A DNA stretch of 64,000 nt. It comes from Paenibacillus mendelii. GTDB lineage: Bacteria > Bacillota > Bacilli > Paenibacillales > Paenibacillaceae. The notes beneath the pieces were generated by a model, which saw nothing but the letters and a program-made list of their open reading frames with translations, did no database searches and was not told where the DNA came from. Location of the stretch: positions 434,001 to 498,000 of the forward strand of contig NZ_JANHOF010000001.1 of the NCBI RefSeq assembly GCF_024498075.1, written 5' to 3'. A program made the translations under genes and the position numbers. Below, in pieces: positions 33,962-42,473 of this stretch (position 1 is the first letter of the stretch; every line of letters starts with the position of its first letter).

Positions 33962-34477
33962 TCAATTTGTTTCTTTCAATATCTTCGTAATGAACGCGGT
34001 CTTGTTGTCACAGTAACGATCAACATCAAATCGGTGCTGCTCCGCTAACCTTATTTTTAATTTCTGGTATTCGTTACGTGCCGTTTCATTTTTCCGCAAA
34101 TAATCTCTAAAGGCGATGTGTTCCAGATATCCTTTTCCATCCTTCGGACAGACGTACAAATGATACTTCATATGTTCATCCTGAAACTTTCGTCGGAATG
34201 CTTCTCTTCCTTCTATCCCCAACGATCCTTGGTGTTCGTATCCCTGTTCTTCCAAGCGTTGAACAATAATCGGCAGCTTATCATAGCTATCCATGACAAC
34301 ATCCAGATCAATAATTGGTTTCGCCGATAAACCCTCCACAGATGTACTGCCCACATGCTCGACTCCTATAATCACGTCACCAATATAACAGACTATCATC
34401 TCTTTGATCTGTTCGAACGCTGTTTTCCATTGCGGATCATACGGGACGATTTCAACAACAGCCGTTTTTTCTGCCAC
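33962..34477 (-). CDS. GrpB family protein (UPF0157)
   Basis: Protein of 171 residues with the family signature: VEIVPYDPQW near the N-terminus, GVEHVGSTSVEGLSAKPIIDLDV with the nucleotidyltransferase-like GST...D.D pattern, and the YHLYVCPKDGKGYLEHIAFRDYL segment. The fold is that of nucleotidyltransferases; the biochemical role of the family is not settled. The GTG at 34477 is preferred because AGGGAG lies 8 bp upstream; the GTG three codons earlier directly abuts that ribosome site. Monocistronic. Confidence 0.88.
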   Translation of the reverse strand: MAEKTAVVEIVPYDPQWKTAFEQIKEMIVCYIGDVIIGVEHVGSTSVEGLSAKPIIDLDVVMDSYDKLPIIVQRLEEQGYEHQGSLGIEGREAFRRKFQDEHMKYHLYVCPKDGKGYLEHIAFRDYLRKNETARNEYQKLKIRLAEQHRFDVDRYCDNKTAFITKILKETN

Positions 34478-34536
34478 TCGACTCACTCCCTATAATCGGA
34501 TAAGAATCCATCGTAATCCTGTTATACATGAACCCA

Positions 34537-35484
34537 CTAGCATGGATATCGTTCCAGCAGCTCAGAGAGCCTTCTCCGGATCGCTTCCTTCAATTCCGCC
34601 GGCTCTTCCAAGGTAACCTCACTTCCAAGTCCGATGAAGAAGTCCGTGTAGAAAGGGATATCCCCGCGGGACACGTCCTTATCGATCTTGCCGCTTCCGT
34701 CCTCGCGTACAAGCAGCATAGGTGCCAGCCAAAGCTCGGCTTCGCAGCGCTGAACGCCGGTTCGGCTCAGCTCTGCGCGAAGACGTACAGGCTCCCTTGG
34801 CTCTGAAGCTTCCCGCCTGCTGAGGTGAACGTCGCCCAAGTCGAGTGGTTCCGTCCCGGTCGCATCGTAGGCCGCATCACGAATCCGGTCGCACCGGAAC
34901 ACCCGGAATCCCTCGCGCAGAAAGCAGTAGGCCGTACAATACCAGAATCCATTGTTCGCGTAGATGCAGACCGGCTGAATCCGGCGGCTACTCACTCCCT
35001 CCTCCTTCGATTCGTATTCAACGAGGAGCACCTTCCGATGTACAGCCGCGTCAAGAAGAATGGCCAAGCAGGGGGCATCGCCCCGCCTTGTCGGCGTTAT
35101 GAAGTCGACCCGGTTCTTCATGCCGTCGATTCGATCTCTCACGTCCCCGGGCATATGGAGATAGAACTTGCTCAGCGCCGAGGCGGATTCCGCTTCGAAC
35201 GGCAGCGAGGCGTAATGACGCAAGGCATGCACCGCGAAGAACATCGCCACAGCCTCTTCCTCTGTGAAGGCGATGGGAGGCAGTACCCTTTCTCTTATGA
35301 CCTGATAGCCCCCATGAGGACCCACCTCCGAGTAAAGAGGCACGCCAAGCTCGCTTAGCTCCTGCAAATCCCTCAGAATCGTACGCTTGGAGACGCCGAA
35401 TTCGTCGGCGAGCTCCTGCACCTTGAACCGCCGTTTCCGGTTGACGGTCATCATCAGTTCCATCAGCCTTTTGGACTTGAGCAT
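34537..35484 (-). CDS. WYL-domain transcriptional regulator (YafY-like)
   Basis: Protein of 315 residues. An N-terminal DeoR-like winged helix (VQELADEFGVSKRTILRDLQEL) is followed by a WYL-type effector domain (about 125-230, with VEYESKEEGVSSRRIQPVCIYANNGFWYCTAYC) and a C-terminal extension. WYL domains sense small ligands or nucleic acids. Start at 35484 has GGGAG 5 bp upstream. The gene is divergent from the MFS exporter, which is probably its target. Confidence 0.9.
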   Translation of the reverse strand: MLKSKRLMELMMTVNRKRRFKVQELADEFGVSKRTILRDLQELSELGVPLYSEVGPHGGYQVIRERVLPPIAFTEEEAVAMFFAVHALRHYASLPFEAESASALSKFYLHMPGDVRDRIDGMKNRVDFITPTRRGDAPCLAILLDAAVHRKVLLVEYESKEEGVSSRRIQPVCIYANNGFWYCTAYCFLREGFRVFRCDRIRDAAYDATGTEPLDLGDVHLSRREASEPREPVRLRAELSRTGVQRCEAELWLAPMLLVREDGSGKIDKDVSRGDIPFYTDFFIGLGSEVTLEEPAELKEAIRRRLSELLERYPC

Positions 35485-35593
35485 CCTGACTCCCACCTTT
35501 GTAATAAATAGATATATCAATGACAGGTTCTGTCACCATTATCCCTTACGATAGATACAGCAAGCAACATATAACCATTAGGAGTGATCAACC

Positions 35594-36778
35594 ATGCGTA
35601 AATACACCGCACTATTCTTCCTCATCATGTTCATGATCGGAACCGATACGTTCCTTATTTCCCCCCTGCTCCCGACACTGCAGACGGAATTCGGCGTCTC
35701 GACAGGGATCGCCGGATGGATGCTCGGCGCATACACGCTCGGATCCGCCATATTTGCGCTGATTGCCGGACCTCTGTCCGACGGCTGGAACCGAAGAACC
35801 GTTCTGCTCTGCGGCTTGCTCGGATTCTCCGTCTCGACGATCCTGTGCGGCTTCGCGGACAGCTTCTGGACAATGTGCCTATTCCGCTTCCTGGCCGGCG
35901 TCAGCGCGGCGTTCACGGCACCTCAGGTATGGGCATCCATTCCCGCCGTCATGCCGGCGTCCAGCGTATCGAAGACGATGGGAATCGCCTTCGGAGGGCT
36001 AGCTGCATCCCAGGCGCTTGGCGTGCCGATCGGCAGCTGGCTCGCAGTCGCCCATTGGTCCGTTCCGTTCTGGACGATTGGAACCGCATCGCTGCTGCTC
36101 ATCGCCGTTGCCTTCTACTCGCTGCCCGACATGAAGCCTAGCACTCGCGAGCGAACGTCAATCCTTGGGCGGTATGTCCCGCTGATCAAGAGCGGCAAGG
36201 CAAGGAGCGGCTTCCTAGCCTACCTGCTCCTTCACTTAGGGAGCGGTACCGCATTCGCCTTCGTTGGCAAGTGGATGGCCGATCGATTCGAGCTTCCCAT
36301 TGGACAGATCGGTACTGTGATGATGTTCCTCGGATTCGGCACTCTGCTGGGAAGCATAATTAGCTCTTATGCAGCTCGAAAGCTAGGTCTAACAAACACG
36401 GTTGCAGCAGGAATGTCGATGCTTCTGGTACTTTACACGGTTATACCTCATTTTACGAGCCTCCCGATCGTGACGATCGTCTATCTGATCATTTTCGCGA
36501 CGCTTGGGATCATCTTCCCTCTTGTCATGGGGGCGCTCACTTCACTGAACGCGTCCATCCGTGGCACGATCTCCAGCTTGGCCAACTCGACAATGAACGG
36601 TGCGAACACACTCGGAGCGTGGATAGCGGGCTTGCTCTATGTCCAGCTCGGCGGATATACGTCCATTGGTATCTTCTCCGCGGTCTGCCTGGCACTCTCG
36701 CTCGGTATGTTCCTGTACGGCGGCCTCTTGGGAAGTAAAACGGTGCAGACACGCGAGGAATCGGCATCTGCTTCTTAA
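35594..36778 (+). CDS. MFS transporter, DHA1-type exporter
   Basis: Membrane protein of 394 residues with twelve predicted helices. Motif A between helices 2 and 3 is clear (GPLSDGWNRRTVL). Related proteins export drugs, sugars or purines. AGGAG lies 8 bp before the ATG. It is monocistronic, closed by a strong terminator, and divergent from the WYL regulator. Confidence 0.9.
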   Translation: MRKYTALFFLIMFMIGTDTFLISPLLPTLQTEFGVSTGIAGWMLGAYTLGSAIFALIAGPLSDGWNRRTVLLCGLLGFSVSTILCGFADSFWTMCLFRFLAGVSAAFTAPQVWASIPAVMPASSVSKTMGIAFGGLAASQALGVPIGSWLAVAHWSVPFWTIGTASLLLIAVAFYSLPDMKPSTRERTSILGRYVPLIKSGKARSGFLAYLLLHLGSGTAFAFVGKWMADRFELPIGQIGTVMMFLGFGTLLGSIISSYAARKLGLTNTVAAGMSMLLVLYTVIPHFTSLPIVTIVYLIIFATLGIIFPLVMGALTSLNASIRGTISSLANSTMNGANTLGAWIAGLLYVQLGGYTSIGIFSAVCLALSLGMFLYGGLLGSKTVQTREESASAS

Positions 36779-36791
36779 GCTGAGCAAGACA

Positions 36792-36836
36792 AAGAGCAGT
36801 CCATCAGCGGTCATATACCGCCGAAGGACTGCTCTT
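36792..36836. terminator. Terminator between the MFS gene and the kinase gene
   Basis: AAGAGCAGTCC and GGACTGCTCTT pair, with an inner AGCGGT/ACCGCC hairpin in the loop. It lies 13 bp past the MFS stop and faces the convergent histidine-kinase gene. Confidence 0.8.
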
Positions 36837-36886
36837 GCTTTGCCACGCTGAACGAATGGGTTATTTCCAAAGCAGCAGCATCTAAA

Positions 36887-37795
36887 TTATGCATCGTGAT
36901 CCAGCCTCCACACGCATGTCATGGCAAGTTGATTCCCATGTAATTCTGCGGTCAGCTGGCCATTCATTTTCACCATCAAACTTTTGGCTATCGCCAATCC
37001 AAGCCCTGTTCCTCTGCCCGACCGGGAGCGGTCCGCCGTATAAAACCGGTCAAACAGGCTGCTCAGATCGCTTTGCGTCAAATGATTCGCTCTGTTGCGG
37101 ATCGATAATGCAACCGTCGATTGATGTTTCTCCATACAGATCCAGATCGGTCCATCCGAATGTTGAAGCGCATTGGTTATCAAATTCTCGACCACGCGTT
37201 TAATGGCAGATTCGTCTGCAGTCAAGCGTATCTGTTCTTCGGATAGCTGGATAACCGCCTCTTCGCTGCGTTCATGAAGCCTGTCATAGAATCCCAGTAA
37301 GATTTCAGGGATCAGCACGTTCATATTTACCTTGTCCATGTTCAACTCGTAATCCACCGATTCGATGACGGATAACTCGAAAAATTCATTCAGCAGCGCT
37401 TGCAGCCTCTTCGTTCGGCTCTTGGCAATCGTCACATATTCTTGCTTCTCCTCTTCGGTTCCTTGATTCGATTCCAGAAGCTGAATATAGCCGAGAATGG
37501 ACGTTAATGGCGTTCGCAGGTCGTGGGAGATATGGGAGATACTTTGTTTCAGCTCATACTCCGTCCGTCTTCGGAGCGCCTTGGCATCTGCAGCGGAATC
37601 CATCAGATGATTAATTTCGATAGCCAGCTGCTCAAGATCACGTTCAAAAAACCGAAGATCGACTTTCTTCCCCGTTAATCCCTGATTATAGGTATGTAGT
37701 TGATGATGAATTCGTTTCAATTCTTTCTTTAAACGATATAAACGGATGAGTGCAGCAACAGCTATCATACTTACAGCCACAACGAGATAAACCAA
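36887..37795 (-). CDS. Sensor histidine kinase, single membrane segment
   Basis: Kinase of 302 residues. One N-terminal membrane helix (about 2-20) with no extracellular domain, a linker, HisKA with the phospho-acceptor histidine at 91 (SHDLRTPLTSI), and a HATPase domain with N box (NLITNALQHS) and GRGTGLGLAIAK. It starts at TTG with GGTGAGGG just upstream. Together with the response regulator it encloses an ABC exporter, like the B. subtilis YcbLMNO layout. The lack of a sensor domain suggests that the signal is read in the membrane or through the exporter. Confidence 0.92.
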   Translation of the reverse strand: MVYLVVAVSMIAVAALIRLYRLKKELKRIHHQLHTYNQGLTGKKVDLRFFERDLEQLAIEINHLMDSAADAKALRRRTEYELKQSISHISHDLRTPLTSILGYIQLLESNQGTEEEKQEYVTIAKSRTKRLQALLNEFFELSVIESVDYELNMDKVNMNVLIPEILLGFYDRLHERSEEAVIQLSEEQIRLTADESAIKRVVENLITNALQHSDGPIWICMEKHQSTVALSIRNRANHLTQSDLSSLFDRFYTADRSRSGRGTGLGLAIAKSLMVKMNGQLTAELHGNQLAMTCVWRLDHDA

Positions 37796-37818
37796 TCTGC
37801 CCTCACCCGCTTCTCAAG

Positions 37819-38577
37819 TTACTTAATTTCTTTCCGTTGATATACCCATGCGTTCATGATTCCAAAACAGACGAATGTAATGATCGGGATGAGGATCATC
37901 CGAAGCAGCAGACTGCCATCAGGGGAAACGGTTCCGATATCGTACAGCAGCTTAAATACCGTGTAGCTATAGATCGTTTCAATAAAAGGAATATATCGGC
38001 CTGCTACGGCAAAGAACATGTCGATGAATAGGAAGAACACCATCGTAAACGCAATCGTTTTACCGCCCTCCGCCATGAACGTAGCGATCAGCGTGGCGAT
38101 TGATGAAAACCCCGCCGCAAAAAGAACAAGCAAGCCAACCGTCCTTACGAAATACAACAAAATCGATTCATCGGGCAGCTCCCCAACCCCGGACAGCATC
38201 GTCGCAACAATACCATTGATTAAGGGAAACAGCAGGCCAAGAATGATGCAGCCCAGGGCGTACACAAGCTGCTTCGCTACGATTATCCTTCCTCTTGTAT
38301 TGCCGCTTGCGGCGATGCCTTTCATCACGCCGGTCGTGTATTCGCTGGAAATAAAGAAGCCTGCCAGCACACACATCCCAATAATCATAATATAATTACC
38401 CAATAGCGCGCTCATCCACATTTCTATCCCGGTAGGTGGAGCTTCACCGTCCATTGTGCGGTCGATATGTTGAAAGATGGACCAGAATAAAGCGGAGGCC
38501 GAGATAATCAGGATGAGCGCCCGGAACGACCGATCCTTCCGCAGCTTATACCATTCCGATTGGATGAGATTATTCAT
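37819..38577 (-). CDS. ABC-2 type exporter permease
   Basis: Membrane protein of 252 residues with six predicted helices and the N-terminal amphipathic LIQSEWYKLRKDRS segment seen in BcrB and lantibiotic-immunity permeases. The start overlaps the stop of the ATPase gene (TAATG), which indicates a 1:1 complex. Probably exports or removes a peptide antibiotic. Confidence 0.88.
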   Translation of the reverse strand: MNNLIQSEWYKLRKDRSFRALILIISASALFWSIFQHIDRTMDGEAPPTGIEMWMSALLGNYIMIIGMCVLAGFFISSEYTTGVMKGIAASGNTRGRIIVAKQLVYALGCIILGLLFPLINGIVATMLSGVGELPDESILLYFVRTVGLLVLFAAGFSSIATLIATFMAEGGKTIAFTMVFFLFIDMFFAVAGRYIPFIETIYSYTVFKLLYDIGTVSPDGSLLLRMILIPIITFVCFGIMNAWVYQRKEIK

Positions 38578-39494
38578 TATCGCTCACCCCCGATCCGGCT
38601 CGTAAAATAAGCTTCCAGATCCTCGCCCATAGGCATGAATTGTTCGATCACCAGCCCCGCGGCCGTCAGTGCCACGGAAACTTTACCGGGTGTATCGACA
38701 TATTGGTACAATTTGATCGTCCCGTCCGGCATGACTTCAAATTCGGCCGCTGCCAGCTCCCCTTCGATAACGGCAGCCGCCTTCGCAGCATCATTCACCT
38801 TAATATGCAGGTAGTGCTGGCATTTCCCGTTAAGCTCATTCGCCGACAGTTGTTCCAGCAATTCGCCTTTATGAATAATGCCATAATGGGTGGCCAGCAG
38901 ATGAAGCTCACTTAAGATATGGCTTGATATGAGAATGGTAATACCATTTTCGCGATTGAGTTTTTTGAGAAGCTCCCTCATCTCGACGACCCCCATCGGG
39001 TCCAAGCCGTTCGTCGGTTCATCGAGAATCAGAAACTCCGGATCTCCAAGAAGGGCGATCGCAAGTCCCAGCCTCTGCTTCATGCCTAATGAGAAGTTTT
39101 TCGTTTTCTTCCTGCCCGTATGCTGCAGTCCGACCAAGGTCAATGTTTTCTCGATGCAGGCTTTGCCGGGGATGCCTCTCAGAAGACGGTGGGTCTCCAA
39201 ATTTTCAAGTGCCGTCATATTCGGATATAAAGCCGGGCTTTCAATGATCGAGCCGATTCGTTTTCTCGCTTCGCTTAGATCCTGTGCATCCTTCTTGCCA
39301 AACAATTCGATGAAACCGTCTGACGGACTAGCCAGCCCACTGACGATACGGATCAATGTTGATTTACCCGCACCGTTCTGTCCGATAAAACCGTAAATCG
39401 CGCCTTTTCTGATCGACATGTTCACGCGATGAAGCGCATAGTCCTGCTTATAGACCTTCGTTAAATGATTCGACTTTAGTACATATTCACTCAT
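38577..39494 (-). CDS. ABC exporter ATPase, BcrA-like
   Basis: Protein of 305 residues. Walker A GQNGAGKST, signature segment FSLGMKQRLGLAIALLG (FSLGM in place of LSGGQ, usual for this subfamily), Walker B FLILDEPTNGLDP, and a C-terminal extension of about 90 residues typical of antibiotic-export ATPases. Second gene of the response regulator-ATPase-permease-kinase cluster. Confidence 0.93.
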   Translation of the reverse strand: MSEYVLKSNHLTKVYKQDYALHRVNMSIRKGAIYGFIGQNGAGKSTLIRIVSGLASPSDGFIELFGKKDAQDLSEARKRIGSIIESPALYPNMTALENLETHRLLRGIPGKACIEKTLTLVGLQHTGRKKTKNFSLGMKQRLGLAIALLGDPEFLILDEPTNGLDPMGVVEMRELLKKLNRENGITILISSHILSELHLLATHYGIIHKGELLEQLSANELNGKCQHYLHIKVNDAAKAAAVIEGELAAAEFEVMPDGTIKLYQYVDTPGKVSVALTAAGLVIEQFMPMGEDLEAYFTSRIGGER

Positions 39495-39584
39495 GGCCTC
39501 ACTACCTCTCTCTTGGGGATAGCTTCATTATGGGAGGTAAGACATAAGCGATTATAAAGCGATGATTAAGAAAACCTTAAGTTG

Positions 39585-40283
39585 CTATTTGAGCCGGTAC
39601 CCCATACCCCATAACGTTTCGATATAATCCGCTTCGGGATTTGCCTTCGATAGTTTATTGCGCAGATTGCTGATATGGACGTTAATCGTATTGTCGTCCC
39701 CTACGAAAGGATCCTCCCATACGGTCTCGAATAAATTCGCCTTAGAGAATACTTTTTTCGGATAGGACATGAACAGCTCCAGAATGGCAAATTCCCTTGC
39801 CGTCAGTATCACTTCCGATTGGTTGATCGTTACGGTCTTGGAATCCTTGTCCAGCTGAATGTCTTTATATTCGATTCGATTACTGGGAGCCATGCTCGTC
39901 AAACGGCTGTATCTTCTTAGGTGGGAGTCGATTCTAGCCGACACTTCTTCGATATCGAAGGGCTTCGTAATATAATCATCCGCACCGATGCGCAGAGCGG
40001 CGACTTTCGTCTGCTGCTCTCCTTTAGCAGAAATGACGATAACCGGCGTCGAGCTCTTCTCGTTGATATCAGCTAGAAGCTCCTCTCCCGTCAGACCCGG
40101 AAGCATCAAGTCTAGCAGCACCAAATCCCATGCTTGTCTTTCCAGATAGAGCATCGCTTCCGTTCCGGAATAGGCTGCTTGAGGAGCGTAACCGCTGTTC
40201 TTTAAAATCCTGCACAGCAATTGATTGATGTCATTATCGTCTTCAACCACTAGTATGTGTATGGTTCTATCCAATACTCTCAC
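39585..40283 (-). CDS. OmpR-family response regulator
   Basis: Protein of 232 residues. Receiver with acidic pocket VVEDDND, phospho-acceptor near Asp58 (VLLDLMLPG) and TKPF lysine, followed by a winged-helix DNA-binding domain (about 135-230, TAREFAILELF to GMGYRLK). First gene of the exporter/kinase cluster, 90 bp before the ATPase. The frame opens with GTG at 40283 without a clear ribosome site; a TTG at 40274 preceded by AGGTGAG may be the real start. Confidence 0.93.
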   Translation of the reverse strand: MRVLDRTIHILVVEDDNDINQLLCRILKNSGYAPQAAYSGTEAMLYLERQAWDLVLLDLMLPGLTGEELLADINEKSSTPVIVISAKGEQQTKVAALRIGADDYITKPFDIEEVSARIDSHLRRYSRLTSMAPSNRIEYKDIQLDKDSKTVTINQSEVILTAREFAILELFMSYPKKVFSKANLFETVWEDPFVGDDNTINVHISNLRNKLSKANPEADYIETLWGMGYRLK

Positions 40284-40397
40284 CTGCTATCTGTATCATT
40301 CAGAAAAGATATTTTCGACTAGAAGCGTTGCTGACTCTTTCGCGGAGCTCGCGCGGAGCCACTTCCAAGGAAATTGGTCATTTCTTTACTTTACCAC

Positions 40398-40421
40398 AAA
40401 GGCACCCGAATGGGTGCCTTT
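40398..40421 (-). terminator. Terminator after the aldo/keto reductase gene
   Basis: A perfect 10-bp stem AAAGGCACCC/GGGTGCCTTT with a 4-nt loop, 19 bp past the stop at 40440. Confidence 0.85.
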
Positions 40422-40439
40422 CATTCAGCGGGATAAAAG

Positions 40440-41384
40440 TTAACCGCGGCGTGCCGTGTTATATTCCGGGCGGCCGCTCACCCATGATTCATTGTGAATC
40501 GGCGCAAGCAAGTCAAGCACTTCCTGGAGAAGCCTGCTGTCGATCGGCTCGTCGGTCCACATAATATTTTTCAACATGTTGGCTGGATTCGCCGTGCTGA
40601 CCAGCGTTGTTGGTATCCGATCGTTCATAGTGGAAAATTGTATCGCCAGTCTGGCAATATCCGAGCCTTGCGACACGCAGTAGTCGGCGGCTGTCTTGCA
40701 TGCAGCCTTCAGATCCGCGCTCGCCAAATGCCATTCCGGCGTGCTGCGTGTGCTGAGCAGCCCCATGGATAGCGGCGAGGCGTTCACGAGTCCGACGCCT
40801 CGCGTTTCCAGCAGCGGCAGCAGTTTCAGCAGTGATGTATCGTTCAAGCTGTAGTGACAATACGAGAGGATCGTATCCACTTCGATTTGCGGAAGCAGCG
40901 TTTCGAACAGCTCCAGCGGCAGGCCGCTGATGCCGCCAAACCGGATTTTCCCTTGTTCCTTCAACCGATGCAGCGCGGGAACCGCTTCTTCAATTATGAT
41001 ATCTGCCGGAACGAACTCTATATCATGCAGAAACAGCATATCGACGTAATCCGTGTGCAGCCGGGCCAAGCTCTCCTCGAGGCTGACAACGATCTTGTTG
41101 GCGGTAAAGTCGAACATGTCCACGCCGTAACGCCCCGCCTTGGTAGACAATAGAAACTTGTCGCGAGGGAGTTGACGAATAGCTTTGCCCAATACGGCTT
41201 CGGCCTTGGTCAGGCCGTAATACGGTGAAACGTCGATATAGTTGATTCCGGCATCCATAGCGGCATGCACTGTGCGAATACCTTCGCTGTCATCCGTCTC
41301 ACGGAACACCGATCCGAGGGAAGAGGCCCCGAAGCTAAGAACGGAAACGTCCAATCCGGTATTGCCCAATTTCCGGTATTTCAT
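40440..41384 (-). CDS. Aldo/keto reductase
   Basis: Oxidoreductase of 314 residues with the full catalytic set: Asp51 and Tyr56 (IDVSPYYG), Lys82 (STKAGRYG) and His120 (MLFLHDIEF). The overall pattern resembles the L-fucose/D-threo-aldose dehydrogenase branch. GGGGTGATC lies just before the ATG. It follows the AraC regulator on the same strand by about 100 bp, and probably handles a sugar released by the divergent GH101/GH129-like enzyme. Confidence 0.9.
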   Translation of the reverse strand: MKYRKLGNTGLDVSVLSFGASSLGSVFRETDDSEGIRTVHAAMDAGINYIDVSPYYGLTKAEAVLGKAIRQLPRDKFLLSTKAGRYGVDMFDFTANKIVVSLEESLARLHTDYVDMLFLHDIEFVPADIIIEEAVPALHRLKEQGKIRFGGISGLPLELFETLLPQIEVDTILSYCHYSLNDTSLLKLLPLLETRGVGLVNASPLSMGLLSTRSTPEWHLASADLKAACKTAADYCVSQGSDIARLAIQFSTMNDRIPTTLVSTANPANMLKNIMWTDEPIDSRLLQEVLDLLAPIHNESWVSGRPEYNTARRG

Positions 41385-41486
41385 TATACGATCACCCCGT
41401 CTTAGATAATGGCGACTCGTGGAATCTATTCGTTTCCTTGCGCGTATTGACCTGCTGTGTCCTTCATTCGCCGGTCAAATCCTGAA

Positions 41487-42323
41487 TCATCGGGCTGTCC
41501 TATCCGCCTTCATCATCAAATATTGTCTAGGGGTGCAGCCCCATCTTCGTCGAAACAGCTGTGCAAAATGATTGGGATCACGGAAGCCGACAAGCTCGGC
41601 GATATGCTTGACCGGCAGTCCGGTCCGCCCCATGAGCCGAACGGCTTGATCGAGGCGATATTCATTCAAGAAACGTCCGGGCGATTGCCGGAGTCCTTCT
41701 TTGAACAGCTTGGAGAAATAGCTTCGCTCCAAACCGACATGCTCCGCCATATCTGTCACTGTCATAGGAGCGCCGTATCCGGAGTGAATAAACTCAAGCG
41801 CTTGATGAATATAGTCGCTCTGAGTGGGCTGCTGCTCCTCGCCTGGCTGCAGCCAACCCTTCCCTGCTTGCAGGAGAAAATGAGAACAAAGATTGTATAG
41901 CAGCGAATAACAATACATGTCCGAAGAGATGGATTGCTGACGGCTGTGGTAGAACAGCTCGCGGAACCATGTTTTCATCCCGGCACTTCGGAATCCGCTT
42001 ACGATCGGCGTTTGAGGCGTTATTCCGGCGGAGCGGAGCAGTTTATCTAATTCAAAGCCCTGAACGCCGAACCAGCACAGCGTGCTCTGCCGTTCTGCTA
42101 TAAAACAGCCCATTTGATTCGGAAAAATGACGCAACCTTCACCTGAGCCAAGTGTATACCTAACTTGCTGTGACTTAAAGTGAATTTCCCCTTGTATGAT
42201 GCAATAAATAACGTACTGACCGTTGGCTGGATATACCCAGCTTGTGCCGGCACTCCTTTTACCACAGCCCCAATGAGCAAGCTGAAGCAATAAGGCTTGC
42301 GCTTGCGGCAGCCACCTTTCCAC
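41487..42323 (-). CDS. AraC-family transcriptional regulator
   Basis: Protein of 278 residues. N-terminal cupin-type sugar-binding region (about 20-100) and two C-terminal helix-turn-helix motifs (MTVTDMAEHVGLERSYFSKLF and VKHIAELVGFRDPNHFAQLFRRRWG). The frame opens with TTG at 42356, but a GTG at 42323 with GGGGGAGG 9 bp upstream is the better start. The gene is divergent from the glycosidase-like gene at 42474, and a palindrome lies between them. Confidence 0.9.
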   Translation of the reverse strand: MERWLPQAQALLLQLAHWGCGKRSAGTSWVYPANGQYVIYCIIQGEIHFKSQQVRYTLGSGEGCVIFPNQMGCFIAERQSTLCWFGVQGFELDKLLRSAGITPQTPIVSGFRSAGMKTWFRELFYHSRQQSISSDMYCYSLLYNLCSHFLLQAGKGWLQPGEEQQPTQSDYIHQALEFIHSGYGAPMTVTDMAEHVGLERSYFSKLFKEGLRQSPGRFLNEYRLDQAVRLMGRTGLPVKHIAELVGFRDPNHFAQLFRRRWGCTPRQYLMMKADRTAR

Positions 42324-42401
42324 TACATTCAACCTCCCCCGAGAACTTAAATTCAAAACACATTTGACCGCTATTTCCTCACAAATGGGGATTTGAATCC
42401 A

Positions 42402-42417
42402 ATACCGGTTACGGTAT
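42402..42417. promoter_or_regulatory. Palindrome in the AraC/glycosidase divergent region
   Basis: ATACCG-GTTA-CGGTAT, perfect 6-bp arms. It falls between a possible -35 TTGAAT (42393) and -10 TATGTT (42415) of the glycosidase gene. A second overlapping repeat, GGTAT...ATACC, spans 42413-42431. Candidate regulator site. Confidence 0.45.
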
Positions 42418-42473
42418 GTTATCGATATACCCTTTCTTCCTTACCTATTCCACTATAAAGGAGAGAACCACGC

